Counted from the first letter of the stretch, positions 7,888 to 19,046 are shown. The stretch: 64,000 nt of DNA from Conexibacter sp. CPCC 206217 (GCF_030646165.1 NZ_JAUTDO010000004.1:248001-312000); one strand, 5' to 3'. Notes: generated by a model from the sequence alone, not told the origin. Program-made: numbers and translations.

Positions 7888-8882
7888 GCGAGTACGAGCT
7901 GATCGTCAACACGAACCCGCCGGTCTCGCTCGCGCGCGTCGAGGACGACGCAGAGCCGCGCGCCCCGTTCCGCGTCGGCGCCGTTCAGCAGCGCTGGAAC
8001 CCAGACCCCGCGGCGCACGTCGCGGCGCTGAACGAGGGGATCGGCCTGGCCGCGCGCGAGGGCGCGACGCTCGTCTGCCTGCAGGAGCTGACGCTGTCGC
8101 CGTACTTCGCGATCACGCCCGACGGCCCGGCCGCCGCGGGCGCCGCGCCGGAGCCGCTGGAGGACGGGCCGACGGCTGCGTTCGCGCGGCGCGCCGCGGC
8201 CGAGCACGGCGTGCACGTGCACGCATCGCTGTTCGAGCGCGCCGACGGGGAGGGCGGGACTCAATCCCCCGACGGGCTCGGCTACAACACCGCGATCGTC
8301 GTCGCGCCGAGCGGCGAGCTGGTCGCACGCACGCGCAAGTTGCACATCCCCGTCACCGCCGGCTACTACGAGGACAGATACTTCCGTCCGGGTCCGGCCG
8401 GCGGAGGCCCCAGCAGCGCCGCGAACGGCGCGGCCGGACCCGGCCCGTTCCCGGTGCTCGACCTGCGCGGCGCGAGATTCGGCTTCCCGACCTGCTGGGA
8501 CCAGTGGTTCCCCGAGCTGGCGCGCGCCTACTCGCTCGCGGGCGCCGAGGCGATCGTCTACCCGACCGCGATCGGCTCCGAGCCCGACCACCCGGAGTTC
8601 GACACCGAGCCGCTGTGGGAGCAGGTGATCGTCGCCAACGGGATCGCCAACGGCACCTTCATGATCGCGATCAACCGGATCGGGCACGAGGAGCCGCTCG
8701 ACTTCTACGGCTCCTCGTTCGTCAGCGATCCGTACGGCCGCAAACTCGTGCAGGCGCCGCGCGACAAGCCGGCGGTGCTCGTCGCGGATCTGGACCTCGC
8801 GCAGCGCTCCGACTGGCTGGCGCTGTTCCCGTTCCTCACGACGCGCCGACCGGACGCGTACGCATCGCTCACGATCACCTGA
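7884..8882 (+). CDS. aguB: N-carbamoylputrescine amidase (nitrilase superfamily)
   Basis: 332 aa. It cleaves N-carbamoylputrescine to putrescine, CO2 and ammonia. The nitrilase catalytic triad can be placed: Glu68 in CLQELTLSPYF, Lys152 in TRKLHIP and Cys204 in FPTCWDQWFPE. A further conserved segment is GYYEDRYFRPG. An N-terminal extension of about 28 residues precedes the usual family start (RVGAVQQRW), so a later initiation is possible, but no internal ATG supports it and the ATGA overlap with aguA favours the chosen start. A related activity, beta-ureidopropionase, is the main alternative; the aguA partner argues for the polyamine route. Confidence 0.92.
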   Translation: MSEYELIVNTNPPVSLARVEDDAEPRAPFRVGAVQQRWNPDPAAHVAALNEGIGLAAREGATLVCLQELTLSPYFAITPDGPAAAGAAPEPLEDGPTAAFARRAAAEHGVHVHASLFERADGEGGTQSPDGLGYNTAIVVAPSGELVARTRKLHIPVTAGYYEDRYFRPGPAGGGPSSAANGAAGPGPFPVLDLRGARFGFPTCWDQWFPELARAYSLAGAEAIVYPTAIGSEPDHPEFDTEPLWEQVIVANGIANGTFMIAINRIGHEEPLDFYGSSFVSDPYGRKLVQAPRDKPAVLVADLDLAQRSDWLALFPFLTTRRPDAYASLTIT

Positions 8883-8925
8883 GGGAACCGCCTCGCGGCG
8901 CCAGACGCGATCCGGCCCCCTCAGG
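8878..8925. terminator. Possible bidirectional terminator between aguB and mmsA
   Basis: Perfect 8-bp arms CCTGAGGG (8878-8885) and CCCTCAGG (8918-8925) flank a 32-nt GC-rich loop region, and the left arm overlaps the aguB stop codon. It lies between convergent genes. No U-tract; the long loop makes this only moderately likely. Confidence 0.35.
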
Positions 8926-8932
8926 CGACCGT

Positions 8933-10444
8933 CTAGGTGTGGACCGGGAAGCCGAGGTCGATCCCGCGGTCCGCGGGATCGGGCCAGCGCCGGGTGACGA
9001 CCTTGCCGCGCGTGTAGAAGCGCACGCCGTCGGGGCCGTGGACGTGCAGGTCGCCGAACAGCGAGTCCTTCCAGCCGCCGAAGGAGTGGTAGGCCATCGG
9101 CACCGGGATCGGGACGTTGACGCCGACCATGCCGGCGGTCACGTCCTGCTCGAACTGGCGCGCGGCGCCGCCGTCGTTGGTGAAGATCGCGGCGCCGTTG
9201 CCGTACGGGCTGGCGTTCGTCAGTTCGATCGCCTCGTCGTAGGAATCCGCGCGCACGACGCACAGGACCGGGCCGAAGATCTCCTCGTCGTAGATCGCCA
9301 TGCCCGGCTTGACGTGGTCGAACAGCGTCGGGCCGATCCAGTGCCCGCCCGGGCGGCCGTCGACCGTCAGCGTGCGGCCGTCGGCCAGCAGCGTCGCGCC
9401 GTCGGCCTCGCCGCCGTCCACCAGCCCACGCACGCGCGCGAGGTGGCGCTCTGACACGAGCGGCCCCATCTCGGAGTCGGCCTCGAAGCCGTCGCCGACC
9501 GTGAGGCCCGCGATCCGCTCCTCGATCTTCGCGATCAGCGGCTCCGCAGAGGCGCCGACGGCGACCGCGACGGAGACGGCCATGCAGCGCTGGCCGGCCG
9601 AGCCGTAGCCGGCGGACACGAGCGCGTCGGCGGCGAGGTCGAGGTCCGCGTCGGGCAGCACGACGGCGTGGTTCTTCGCGCCGCCGAGCGCCTGCACGCG
9701 CTTGCCATGCGCGGTCGCGGTCTCGTAGACGTGTTTGGCGATCGGCGTCGAGCCGACGAACGAGACCGCTCTGATCTCGGGGTGCACGAGCAGCCCGTTG
9801 ACCGCGTCCTTGTCGCCGTTGATGACGGTGAAGACGCCCTCGGGCAGGCCGGCATCGGCGAGGATCTCAGCCAGCAGCAACGACGCCGACGGATCCTGCT
9901 CGCTCGGCTTCAGCACGAACGCGTTGCCGCACGCGAGCGCCACCGGCGCCATCCACAGCGGCACCATCACCGGGAAGTTGAACGGCGTTATCCCCGCGAC
10001 GACACCGAGCGGCTGGCGCAGCGAGTAGGAGTCGACGCCACGCGAGACCTGGCCCGACATCTCGCCCTTCAGCAGGTGCCCGAGGCCGCACGCGAACTCG
10101 ATCACCTCCAACCCGCGCTGGACCTCGCCGGCGGCGTCGGAGAGGACCTTGCCGTGCTCGCGCGTGATCGCGCGCGCCAGCTCGTCGCGGCGCGCGTTGA
10201 CGCCCTCGCGGAAGGCGAACAGGACCTTCGTGCGCTGGCCCAGCGACGATCTGCCCCACGGCACGGCGGCTTCGGCCGCGACGCGCACCGCGCGGTCGAC
10301 GTCGGCCTCGGTCGCGAACGCGACGCGCGCGATCGTCTCGCCGGTCGCCGACTCGGTCACCGTGCCGAAGCGGTCGCCGCTGCCGGCGTCGGCGCGACCG
10401 CCGATCCAGTGGGCGAGCGTCGTGGGGGTGGTGGTCGTTGACAT
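8933..10444 (-). CDS. mmsA: CoA-acylating methylmalonate/malonate-semialdehyde dehydrogenase
   Basis: 503 aa, aldehyde dehydrogenase superfamily. Features specific to the MmsA/IolA branch are visible: PFNFPVMVPLWM, QALGGAKNHAVVLPDADLD and GSAGQRCMAVSVAV with catalytic Cys287. The Gly-Gly-Ala-Lys-Asn-His segment replaces the usual ALDH ELGGK glutamate motif, in keeping with CoA rather than water as acyl acceptor. It should convert malonate semialdehyde (from beta-alanine) or methylmalonate semialdehyde (from valine) to acetyl- or propionyl-CoA. It lies 51 bp downstream of the omega-amino-acid aminotransferase on the same strand, so it probably takes that enzyme's semialdehyde product. Confidence 0.92.
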   Translation of the reverse strand: MSTTTTPTTLAHWIGGRADAGSGDRFGTVTESATGETIARVAFATEADVDRAVRVAAEAAVPWGRSSLGQRTKVLFAFREGVNARRDELARAITREHGKVLSDAAGEVQRGLEVIEFACGLGHLLKGEMSGQVSRGVDSYSLRQPLGVVAGITPFNFPVMVPLWMAPVALACGNAFVLKPSEQDPSASLLLAEILADAGLPEGVFTVINGDKDAVNGLLVHPEIRAVSFVGSTPIAKHVYETATAHGKRVQALGGAKNHAVVLPDADLDLAADALVSAGYGSAGQRCMAVSVAVAVGASAEPLIAKIEERIAGLTVGDGFEADSEMGPLVSERHLARVRGLVDGGEADGATLLADGRTLTVDGRPGGHWIGPTLFDHVKPGMAIYDEEIFGPVLCVVRADSYDEAIELTNASPYGNGAAIFTNDGGAARQFEQDVTAGMVGVNVPIPVPMAYHSFGGWKDSLFGDLHVHGPDGVRFYTRGKVVTRRWPDPADRGIDLGFPVHT

Positions 10445-10495
10445 GTGGGGCAGCTCCGTGGTGGCGATCGGTGGTGGCGGCGGGACGAGCGGGGT

Positions 10496-11908
10496 TCAGG
10501 CGGCGGTCGCGGGCGCGGCGCCGGTCGCGGCCGACTCGACGCCCATGAACCTACCCGCGTCGGCGAGCACGTCCGCGAGTCCTTCGACGATCTCGTCGAG
10601 CACGGCGCGGTCGGCGATCAGCGGCGGGGCGATCTGCAGGACCGAGTCGCCGCGGTCGTCGGCGCGCGCGATCAGGCCCGCGTCGAGCAGGCGGCCGGGC
10701 AGGAAGCCGCGCAGCAGCCGGTCGCGCTCGGGCTTGTCGAAGGTGCGGCCGTGCGCGTCGCCGACCAGCTCCATCGCCCAGAAGTAGCCGCGCCCGCGCA
10801 CGTCGCCGACGATCGGCAGCTCCAGCAGCTCGTTCAGGCGCGCCTGCAGATGGTCCTCGTTGGCGCGCACGTTCTCCAGCACGCCGTCACGCTCGAAGAT
10901 CTCGATGCTCTTCAGCGCGACCGCCGCGCTGACGGGATGCCCGCCGAACGTGATCCCGTGGCGCAGCGGGGTGCCCGAGCTGTGGATCGCATCGGCGACC
11001 CGGTCGGCGACGAGCACCGCGCCCATCGGCGCGTAGGCGGACGTGAGCCCCTTCGCGGTCGTCGCGATGTCCGGCACGACGCCCTCGCGCTCGCTGCCGA
11101 GCCAGCGGCCGAGGCGGCCGAAGCCGCAGATCACCTCGTCGGCGACGAGCAGCGCGCCGCAGTCATCGGCGATCGCCCGCAGCCCGGCCCAGTAGCCGGG
11201 CGGCGCGACGAGGCAGCCGCCCGCGTTCTGGACCGGCTCGGCGACGATGATCGCGACCTCGTCCGAGCCGGCCGCCGCGACGGCCTCGCGAACCTCCGCC
11301 AGCAGGCGCGCGCAGAAGGCGGCGGCGTCGCCACCGTCCGGCGCACGGAACGCGTTCGTGTTGGAGACGTGCGTCACGTCGATCGCGGGCGTGCCGAACG
11401 GCTCCTTGAAGCCGGGCACGCCGGTGAAGCTGAGCGCGCCGAGCGTGACCCCGTGGTATGCGTTTCTGCGCGCGATCGCCTTCAACCGCTGCGGCTCGCC
11501 CTTCGCGACGAAGTACTCGCGCGCGATCTTCCACATCGACTCGACCGACTCCGAGCCGCCGTTGGTGAAGAAGACGTGGTTGAGGTCGCCGGGCATGATC
11601 TCCGCCAGCTTCGCCGCCAGCTCGATCGCGGGCGGATGCGCCGTCGCCCAGTTCGTGTTGAACGCCAGCTTCTGCAGCTGCGCGCTCGACGCCGCCGCGA
11701 TCTCCTCCCCGTACGAATAGCCCAGCTGCGCGCAGAACAGGCTCGACAGCGCATCGACGTAGCGCCTGCCGGACGTGTCGAAGACGTACGGCCCCTCGCC
11801 CCGCTCCAGCACGAGCAGCTCCCGCTCGCCGCCGTACGCGGACGCGTGGTTGGTGAAGTGCAGCAGCAGATGCTCACGTGCGGTCTCGTGCAGCGCGGAT
11901 TCCGTCAT
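10496..11908 (-). CDS. Class III omega-amino acid / putrescine:pyruvate aminotransferase
   Basis: 470 aa, PLP-dependent fold type I, class III. Landmarks: FFTNGGSESVESMWKIAREY (phosphate-cup region), YHGVTLGALS, ADEVICGFGRLG with Asp257 contacting the PLP nitrogen, and ATTAKGLTSAYAPMGA with the Schiff-base Lys286. A T-F-G-G-H-P motif follows. Family members transfer the terminal amino group of putrescine, beta-alanine or GABA to pyruvate. With aguAB upstream in the pathway it could deaminate putrescine. With mmsA immediately downstream it could equally be a beta-alanine:pyruvate aminotransferase. A strong GGAGGAGGAAGG Shine-Dalgarno precedes the ATG. Confidence 0.92.
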   Translation of the reverse strand: MTESALHETAREHLLLHFTNHASAYGGERELLVLERGEGPYVFDTSGRRYVDALSSLFCAQLGYSYGEEIAAASSAQLQKLAFNTNWATAHPPAIELAAKLAEIMPGDLNHVFFTNGGSESVESMWKIAREYFVAKGEPQRLKAIARRNAYHGVTLGALSFTGVPGFKEPFGTPAIDVTHVSNTNAFRAPDGGDAAAFCARLLAEVREAVAAAGSDEVAIIVAEPVQNAGGCLVAPPGYWAGLRAIADDCGALLVADEVICGFGRLGRWLGSEREGVVPDIATTAKGLTSAYAPMGAVLVADRVADAIHSSGTPLRHGITFGGHPVSAAVALKSIEIFERDGVLENVRANEDHLQARLNELLELPIVGDVRGRGYFWAMELVGDAHGRTFDKPERDRLLRGFLPGRLLDAGLIARADDRGDSVLQIAPPLIADRAVLDEIVEGLADVLADAGRFMGVESAATGAAPATAA

Positions 11909-11992
11909 GCCCCAGAGCCTTCCTCCTCCCCCCGCCCCGCGCGATGCGCAGAACGTCGGAATCTCAGCGCCTGAGGGGGACGGGGTGTGTGG

Positions 11993-12604
11993 CTAGCGCA
12001 GCATTCTCAGCACGAGGTCCGCGTGCAGGCGGCCGATCGATTCGGGGTCGCCGCCGCGTTGGGGGGCGTACCAGCGGGCGGAGTCGACGCCGAGGGAGAG
12101 GATCGCGCGGACGGTGCCCTGGAGGTCGTCGACGTGGAGGTCGCCGTTGGCGGCGCCGGCTCTGATCTCGTCGGCGACGAGCCGCTCGGTCGCCTGGCGC
12201 AGGGCGAGTATCTCGCCGAAGCGCTCGGGCGGCAGCGCCCGCAGCTCGTGCGCGGTCACCTGGCCGAGCGTCGCGAAGCGGGCGTGCCAGGAGGAGAAGG
12301 CCATCACGAAGGCGGCGGTGCGATCGGCGGGGGTGTCGCACGGCGCCATCGCGGCGCGCGCCTCCGCCAGCACCGACTCGTGGCCGATCCGCATGATCTC
12401 GCCGAGCATCTCGACCTTGGAGCGGTAGTGGACGTAGACGGCGGCCGGGCTCATGCCGGCGCGTCTGGAGATGTCGCGCGTGGTCGCGGCCTCGAAGCCG
12501 CGGTCGGCGAACGCGTCGAGCGCCGCGAGCAGGAGCCGCCGCGAGCTCTCCGGCTCGACGTGCGCCCACAGGTCGGCGTACAGCCGAGCGTTCTGGTCAT
12601 CCAT
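11993..12604 (-). CDS. TetR-family transcriptional regulator
   Basis: 203 aa from the ATG at 12604. The N-terminal TetR helix-turn-helix is clear at about residues 20-66 (RRLLLAALDAFADRGFEAAT, then TRDISRRAGMSPAAVYVHYR). The C-terminal ligand-binding domain has the all-helical pattern of the family. It stands between two possible targets. Downstream on the same strand are the aminotransferase and mmsA (85-bp gap). Divergently, 149 bp away, is a small Cys/His protein whose promoter carries a TetR-style palindrome. The nearby palindrome makes control of the divergent gene, and probably of itself, the better guess. An upstream start at 12643 is possible but adds 13 unlikely residues. Confidence 0.88.
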   Translation of the reverse strand: MDDQNARLYADLWAHVEPESSRRLLLAALDAFADRGFEAATTRDISRRAGMSPAAVYVHYRSKVEMLGEIMRIGHESVLAEARAAMAPCDTPADRTAAFVMAFSSWHARFATLGQVTAHELRALPPERFGEILALRQATERLVADEIRAGAANGDLHVDDLQGTVRAILSLGVDSARWYAPQRGGDPESIGRLHADLVLRMLR

Positions 12605-12691
12605 CCCCACAGGATCGCCGATAACGCCTGGAAACGGCGCCATCGCGAGCGCGCGACGCGTAGGCCCGCGGTCAGGCTGCCAGACACGTCA

Positions 12692-12720
12692 TTGCACGGC
12701 TCGATCCGATCTGTCACTCT
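12692..12720 (+). promoter_or_regulatory. Promoter of the Cys/His-motif gene
   Basis: TTGCAC (12692-12697), a 17-bp spacer and CACTCT (12715-12720). A palindromic operator begins inside the -10 box, so a bound repressor would block initiation. Confidence 0.5.
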
Positions 12721-12734
12721 AAGCAAGCGCTTAG
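12719..12734. promoter_or_regulatory. TetR-type operator palindrome
   Basis: CTAAGC-AAGC-GCTTAG, with perfect 6-bp arms and a 4-bp centre, contains the 8-bp palindrome AAGCGCTT. It overlaps the -10 box and the expected transcription start of the gene at 12754, and lies 115 bp from the divergent TetR gene start. Size and symmetry suit a TetR dimer. The assignment to this particular TetR is inference. Confidence 0.55.
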
Positions 12735-12753
12735 TCACTGAAGGAGAGAACCC

Positions 12754-13227
12754 GTGCTCTACCAATTCAGCCGCGCCATGTACCGGGCCCTTGCCGACGT
12801 GATCGTCGACAGTCCCGGACCGTGCGCAACCGACCGCAGCAACCATGTTCGCGTCCTGCACGCGTGCGAGGAGACGGTCGAACGGATGGCGACCGACCGG
12901 TGGTACTTCGCGAAGCCCACACGGAGCCTGATCCGCGACCTGCGTCCGTACTTCCCGCTCTCGGAGCAGGCGCACATGAACGCGGTCGTCGAGCAGTACC
13001 TCGCGCTCGTCGACAGCTCGATCGAAGAGCAGTTCGAGACTGGTTACGACTTCGCCGGCAACCGTCTCGAGTGTCGCGCGATGACGCGCAAGGGCACGCC
13101 GTGCCAGCGCCTGCCGCACCCGCGCAACGGCTACTGCCCGTCGCACCAGCACATCGCCGACGCCGAGGGCGTCGACCCGGCGCTCGCCGAGCGGCCGCTG
13201 AGCGAGCAGCTCGCAGTAGCGGCGTAG
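12754..13227 (+). CDS. Small Cys/His-motif protein of unknown function, apparently repressor-controlled
   Basis: 157 aa from a GTG with a good Shine-Dalgarno (AAGGAG, 12741-12746). No signal peptide or membrane helix. The N-terminal 100 residues are helical and acidic, with no recognised fold. The C-terminal part contains C-x9-C-x10-C-x2-H (Cys107, Cys117, Cys128, His131) within ECRAMTRKGTPCQRL and NGYCPSH. This spacing, with the T-x-x-G-x-x-C and G-x-C-x-x-H signatures, resembles short zinc-binding motifs of DUF5763-like actinobacterial proteins. It could bind metal or nucleic acid. A TetR-type palindrome overlaps its promoter, and a strong terminator follows. Base composition is slightly less GC-rich than its neighbours. 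Confidence 0.75.
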   Translation: MLYQFSRAMYRALADVIVDSPGPCATDRSNHVRVLHACEETVERMATDRWYFAKPTRSLIRDLRPYFPLSEQAHMNAVVEQYLALVDSSIEEQFETGYDFAGNRLECRAMTRKGTPCQRLPHPRNGYCPSHQHIADAEGVDPALAERPLSEQLAVAA

Positions 13228-13237
13228 GGAGCACAGC

Positions 13238-13267
13238 GGGCGGAGATCTCTCACGAGATCCCCGCCC
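13238..13267. terminator. Strong stem-loop terminator between convergent genes
   Basis: A 13-bp stem with a single A-C mismatch and a TCAC loop: GGGCGGAGATCTC pairs with GAGATCCCCGCCC. It begins 10 nt after the stop codon of the small Cys/His gene and precedes the convergent secreted-protein gene. There is no T-run on either side. Confidence 0.65.
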
Positions 13268-13298
13268 TGGCTGTCCCCCTGGACCTGACGCCCGCGCG

Positions 13299-16200
13299 CT
13301 ACCGGACCGTCACCGGCAGCACCTGGACGCTGCGCCCGGACGCGATGCGCAGCTTGTAGCTGCCGCGCTTGACCGTGCGCACGGTGCGCAGACCGTGCTT
13401 GGTGCCGACCGCGAACGTGCGGCCGTTCTTCACCAGGCGGGCGCTGCCGCGGACTCTCGCCGAGCCGCCTCTGACGTACGCGACTCTGCAGGAGACGGAC
13501 TGGCGCCCGCCTCTGACCGTGAGCTTGCACGTGACCTTGGCGTCACGGCCGGCCGCGCCGCGTGCGCCCCTGTCACCCCTCGCGCCTCTGGGACCGGCCG
13601 CTCCGGCATCGCCCTTGGGACCCGCCGCTCCGGCATCGCCCTTGGGACCGGCGGGACCCGCCGGACCCGGCGCGCCGTCTCTGCCGTCAGCGCCGTTCGC
13701 GCCGTCTCTGCCGTTGGCTCCGTCTCTGCCGGCAGCGCCGTCCTCACCGTTCTGCGCTTGGCCGACCGGGTGCACCGCGCCCGACTCGGCGGAGTCCGAG
13801 CCGGCGCTGTTGGTGCCGGTCACCCGCACGCTCAGCGCGTGGCCGACGTCACCCGCGGTGACGACGTACGTCGCGTTGACCGCGCCGCCGATGGCCTCGC
13901 CGTCACGCAGCCACTGGTACGCGAAGGCGGGGTTGGTGCCGGTCCAGCTGCCGGTCTGCGCCGTCAGCGTCGAACCCGCGACCGCCTCGCCCGTGACGTC
14001 CGGGGCGCTCGTCGCGACGGGTGCGACGACCGGCGCGTCCGGATCGTCGGGGTTGACGGCCTTGCCGTCGGCCTTCTCGGCCGTCAGCAACACCGTGCCG
14101 CTGACGTCCTTCAGCGTCACCTTCGCCGTCGTGCCGTCCTTGACGTAGCCGGACAGCTCGACCGAGCGCATCGGGTCGCCGCTGAAGGCGACGGTGTCGA
14201 TCACTCTGCCGGTGACGGCGTCGCTCAACTCGGCCGTCAGGCTCTGGCCGACGAGCGTCGAGTAGACGCGCGCGTTGGCGCTGTGGTCGCCGAACTCGAT
14301 CAGCGCCTGGCCGGCTCTGGTCGCGTTCGTGACGTTCTTCATGTCCATCGACGGGGCGTAGGACTCCGTCCACGTCTTCGAGCCGCCGGCGGGCAGCACG
14401 TCCGGCGTGAAGAACTCGCCCGAGGCGCCGGCCCACAGCTCGATGTACGGACGCGCCGAGGAGCCCTTCTGGTACGGGCTGGTGTTGAACGAGCCGTTGA
14501 AGCCCCACTCCCAGAACTTCATGCCCGGCGTTCTGGTGTTGTCACCCGTGCGGATGACGCCCTCGCCGTTCTCGTGGTTGACGACGCCCCACCAGTTGGC
14601 CTGCGGCAGCGTCGGCAGGTCCTGGCCGTAGGCGATGCCGTCTCTGGTCCAGTTCGACATCTTGTTGAGCTTGTCGAGTCTGAGGTACGTGAAGCCGCCT
14701 CTGGTCTCGGTGACCTCCTCGACGTCTCTCATCCAGTTGTAGGACGAGCCCTGTCTGAGCGTTCTGACGTTGGAGAGGATCTCCATCGTGGAGGAGCCGT
14801 TGTAGGTGTCCTCGCCCGGCGCCAGCGTCGTGCAGGTCCAGTACTCGAACTCCTTGTCCTGCGCCGTCGGGTTGTCGAGTCTGACGTTCATGTCGACGAC
14901 CGGGCTGGTCTTGCTGACCGAGTAGGTGACCGTCGCTCTGAGGTCCGTGCGGCCGTAGCGGAAGCGCGACGGTCTGCCCGAGAAGTCGAGGTCGTCGGTC
15001 TTCGTCATGACGATGTCGATTCTGTCCTCGGACTGAACGATCTCGTAGTCCCACGGTCTGAACCAGAACTTGCCGTGCTCGGCCTCGACCCAGGTCGGGA
15101 AGACGCCGCCGTAGACCATCAGCCAGCCGGCGTAGAACGGCGAGCCGTTCGGGGTCGCCGAGTTGCCGTACGGGGTGCCGACCGGGTTGGTGTAGAGCAG
15201 GTCGTTGCCCGTCGGCTTGTAGATCAACGAGACCATACGGCCGCCGTAGCCGGGCGTGAACGTCGCCTTGATGTACTTGTTCTCGATCACGATCGCGTCG
15301 AGTCTCTCGTCGGCGAGACGATCTCTCACGTCGGCGCTTCTGACGAAGAAGCCCTCCGGGTCTCTCATCTCGTAGTCGAAGTGACGGAAGACCGTCGACG
15401 ATCTCTTGTCGATCGAGAGGAAGTCGGCCTGGTTGGGGTCGTAGCCGGGGGCGGTGCCGCCGCTGGTGACGTTGCCGACCGGGGCCGCGAAGCTGTGCGT
15501 CTTGCCGGCCGCGGCGTTGGTCGCGCCGGCGACGTCGACGAGGCGGCTGTCGCCGCGCAGCTTGACCGTGCCGCGCGCGAACGGCGCGAGCCGGGTGCCG
15601 CTCTCGAAGCGGATCGCGAGCGTTCTGCGGTCCGGGAAGTAGCCGGCCATGTCGTGCAGGCGGCTGGCGCCGTCGGATGCTTCGCCGAAGATGTCGTTGA
15701 ACGGCGACGGGCCACCGTCGTCGTCCTCGACGGTCGCGTCGAGCTCGAGCAGCGCGCGCACGTCGTCGTCGGTCAGCACCGCGCCGGCGATCTTCTGGTT
15801 CGCTGTCTCGCGCACCATCACGTAGCCGGCGGCGGCGTCGCCGTCGACTCTCGACGGCGCGGCCGGAGCGGACGGCGCCTTCACCTTCGCGATGCGATGG
15901 TTGAAGCGGACCCGCAGCTCGTTGCGCGCCTGGTCGACCGTGACGCCCTCGATCTCGGGCGCGTTCCACGGCTTCGAGATGCTCGGGACGCCGTTGACGG
16001 TGAGCGCGGCGCCGACGGTGCCGGCGGAGGTCGTCAGGTTCATGCCCGCGGCGAACGTGAGGTCGTACGTCGCGCTGGGGTCGAGGTCTCTCGTGAACTG
16101 GAGGTCGAAGACCTTGCGGTCGCTGTCGGCGACCGGCTCGATGTAGGACGGCGTGAAGACCGTGCCGCCCGCGTCTCTCAGCTGGATGTTCGAGGTGCTC

Positions 16201-16847
16201 GTGTACGTGCCGCCGGCGAGTCCGGACAGCAGCGGCGAGGCGAACGCGACGCGCACGGTGCGGCGGTCGATCGCCTTCGCGCTGTCGACGGCGGCGACGG
16301 AGGGCGCCGTGCCGTTGCCCGTGAACGCGACGTTGGCGGTGCTCGACCCGCTCAGCGTCGAGCCGTCCTGGCCTCTGAAGAAGAGGCCGGCGAGCGAGTC
16401 GCCGGAGGCGTCGATTCTGAGCTGGTACTCGCGGCCGCCGACGAGCGTCGTCGGGCTCGTTCTCGGGAAGACGAGCCGCAGCGTGTCGTGCGCGGGCGTC
16501 TCGACGACGTAGTTGCGCGTGCCGGAGACCTCGGTCGAGAGCGCGGCGGCGCCGGTCAGCGCCGCGTCGGGCTCGCTCGCCTGGCCGCCGGAGACGCGGA
16601 CGAACTGGTGCAGGTAGCTGGTGTTGGAGTTGTTCGCCGCCACCATGCCGAGCAGCTCGTCGCCGAGCGGCTTGTTGAACTCGATGTCGATCGTCTTGGC
16701 GTCGCGCGCGACGACCTCGTCGATCGCCAGGCCGGCTGCGCTGGCGGAGCTGGCTGCGACGCCGCCGCCGAGGCAGACGGCGGTGACGGCGATCGCCGGC
16801 AGCCAGATGGGACGCGCGCCGCGGTGGCGCGCGAGGGGATGGTGCAT
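13299..16847 (-). CDS. Large secreted protein: beta-sandwich repeats, DUF5107-like domain, Ig-like domain, collagen-like stalk, shared C-terminal module
   Basis: 1182 aa. Signal peptide at 1-37 (cleavage after ASA). Residues 40-500 hold several adhesin-like beta-sandwich segments (VDSAKAIDRRTVRVAFASPL and VDQARNELRVRFNHRI look like SwmB/Ig-like strands). About 515-840 resembles DUF5107, a galactose-mutarotase-like fold (IENKYIKATFTPGYGGRMVS, then LLYTNPVGTPYGNS). About 945-1035 is an Ig-like domain (AGSTLTAQTGSWTGTNPAFA and YQWLRDGEAIGG). About 1036-1096 is a collagen-like G-X-Y stretch. The last 85 residues are basic with a Cys pair (VTCKL...VSCRV). The same Ig-collagen-tail ending occurs in the gene immediately upstream. 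The protein probably binds or processes a polysaccharide outside the cell; the tail probably anchors or displays it. Arginine is often encoded by AGA here. Confidence 0.85.
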   Translation of the reverse strand: MHHPLARHRGARPIWLPAIAVTAVCLGGGVAASSASAAGLAIDEVVARDAKTIDIEFNKPLGDELLGMVAANNSNTSYLHQFVRVSGGQASEPDAALTGAAALSTEVSGTRNYVVETPAHDTLRLVFPRTSPTTLVGGREYQLRIDASGDSLAGLFFRGQDGSTLSGSSTANVAFTGNGTAPSVAAVDSAKAIDRRTVRVAFASPLLSGLAGGTYTSTSNIQLRDAGGTVFTPSYIEPVADSDRKVFDLQFTRDLDPSATYDLTFAAGMNLTTSAGTVGAALTVNGVPSISKPWNAPEIEGVTVDQARNELRVRFNHRIAKVKAPSAPAAPSRVDGDAAAGYVMVRETANQKIAGAVLTDDDVRALLELDATVEDDDGGPSPFNDIFGEASDGASRLHDMAGYFPDRRTLAIRFESGTRLAPFARGTVKLRGDSRLVDVAGATNAAAGKTHSFAAPVGNVTSGGTAPGYDPNQADFLSIDKRSSTVFRHFDYEMRDPEGFFVRSADVRDRLADERLDAIVIENKYIKATFTPGYGGRMVSLIYKPTGNDLLYTNPVGTPYGNSATPNGSPFYAGWLMVYGGVFPTWVEAEHGKFWFRPWDYEIVQSEDRIDIVMTKTDDLDFSGRPSRFRYGRTDLRATVTYSVSKTSPVVDMNVRLDNPTAQDKEFEYWTCTTLAPGEDTYNGSSTMEILSNVRTLRQGSSYNWMRDVEEVTETRGGFTYLRLDKLNKMSNWTRDGIAYGQDLPTLPQANWWGVVNHENGEGVIRTGDNTRTPGMKFWEWGFNGSFNTSPYQKGSSARPYIELWAGASGEFFTPDVLPAGGSKTWTESYAPSMDMKNVTNATRAGQALIEFGDHSANARVYSTLVGQSLTAELSDAVTGRVIDTVAFSGDPMRSVELSGYVKDGTTAKVTLKDVSGTVLLTAEKADGKAVNPDDPDAPVVAPVATSAPDVTGEAVAGSTLTAQTGSWTGTNPAFAYQWLRDGEAIGGAVNATYVVTAGDVGHALSVRVTGTNSAGSDSAESGAVHPVGQAQNGEDGAAGRDGANGRDGANGADGRDGAPGPAGPAGPKGDAGAAGPKGDAGAAGPRGARGDRGARGAAGRDAKVTCKLTVRGGRQSVSCRVAYVRGGSARVRGSARLVKNGRTFAVGTKHGLRTVRTVKRGSYKLRIASGRSVQVLPVTVR

Positions 16848-16883
16848 CAGGTCTCTCCTCTGGGGGTGGTACGGAAGCTGCGG

Positions 16884-18971
<2,088 letters not shown>

Positions 18972-19046
18972 CTGTCGATCCCTCCTCGACGTCATTTGAA
19001 TTGAATGCGCCATCACCCCGCGTCCCACCGCAGGGTGTCACTACTT

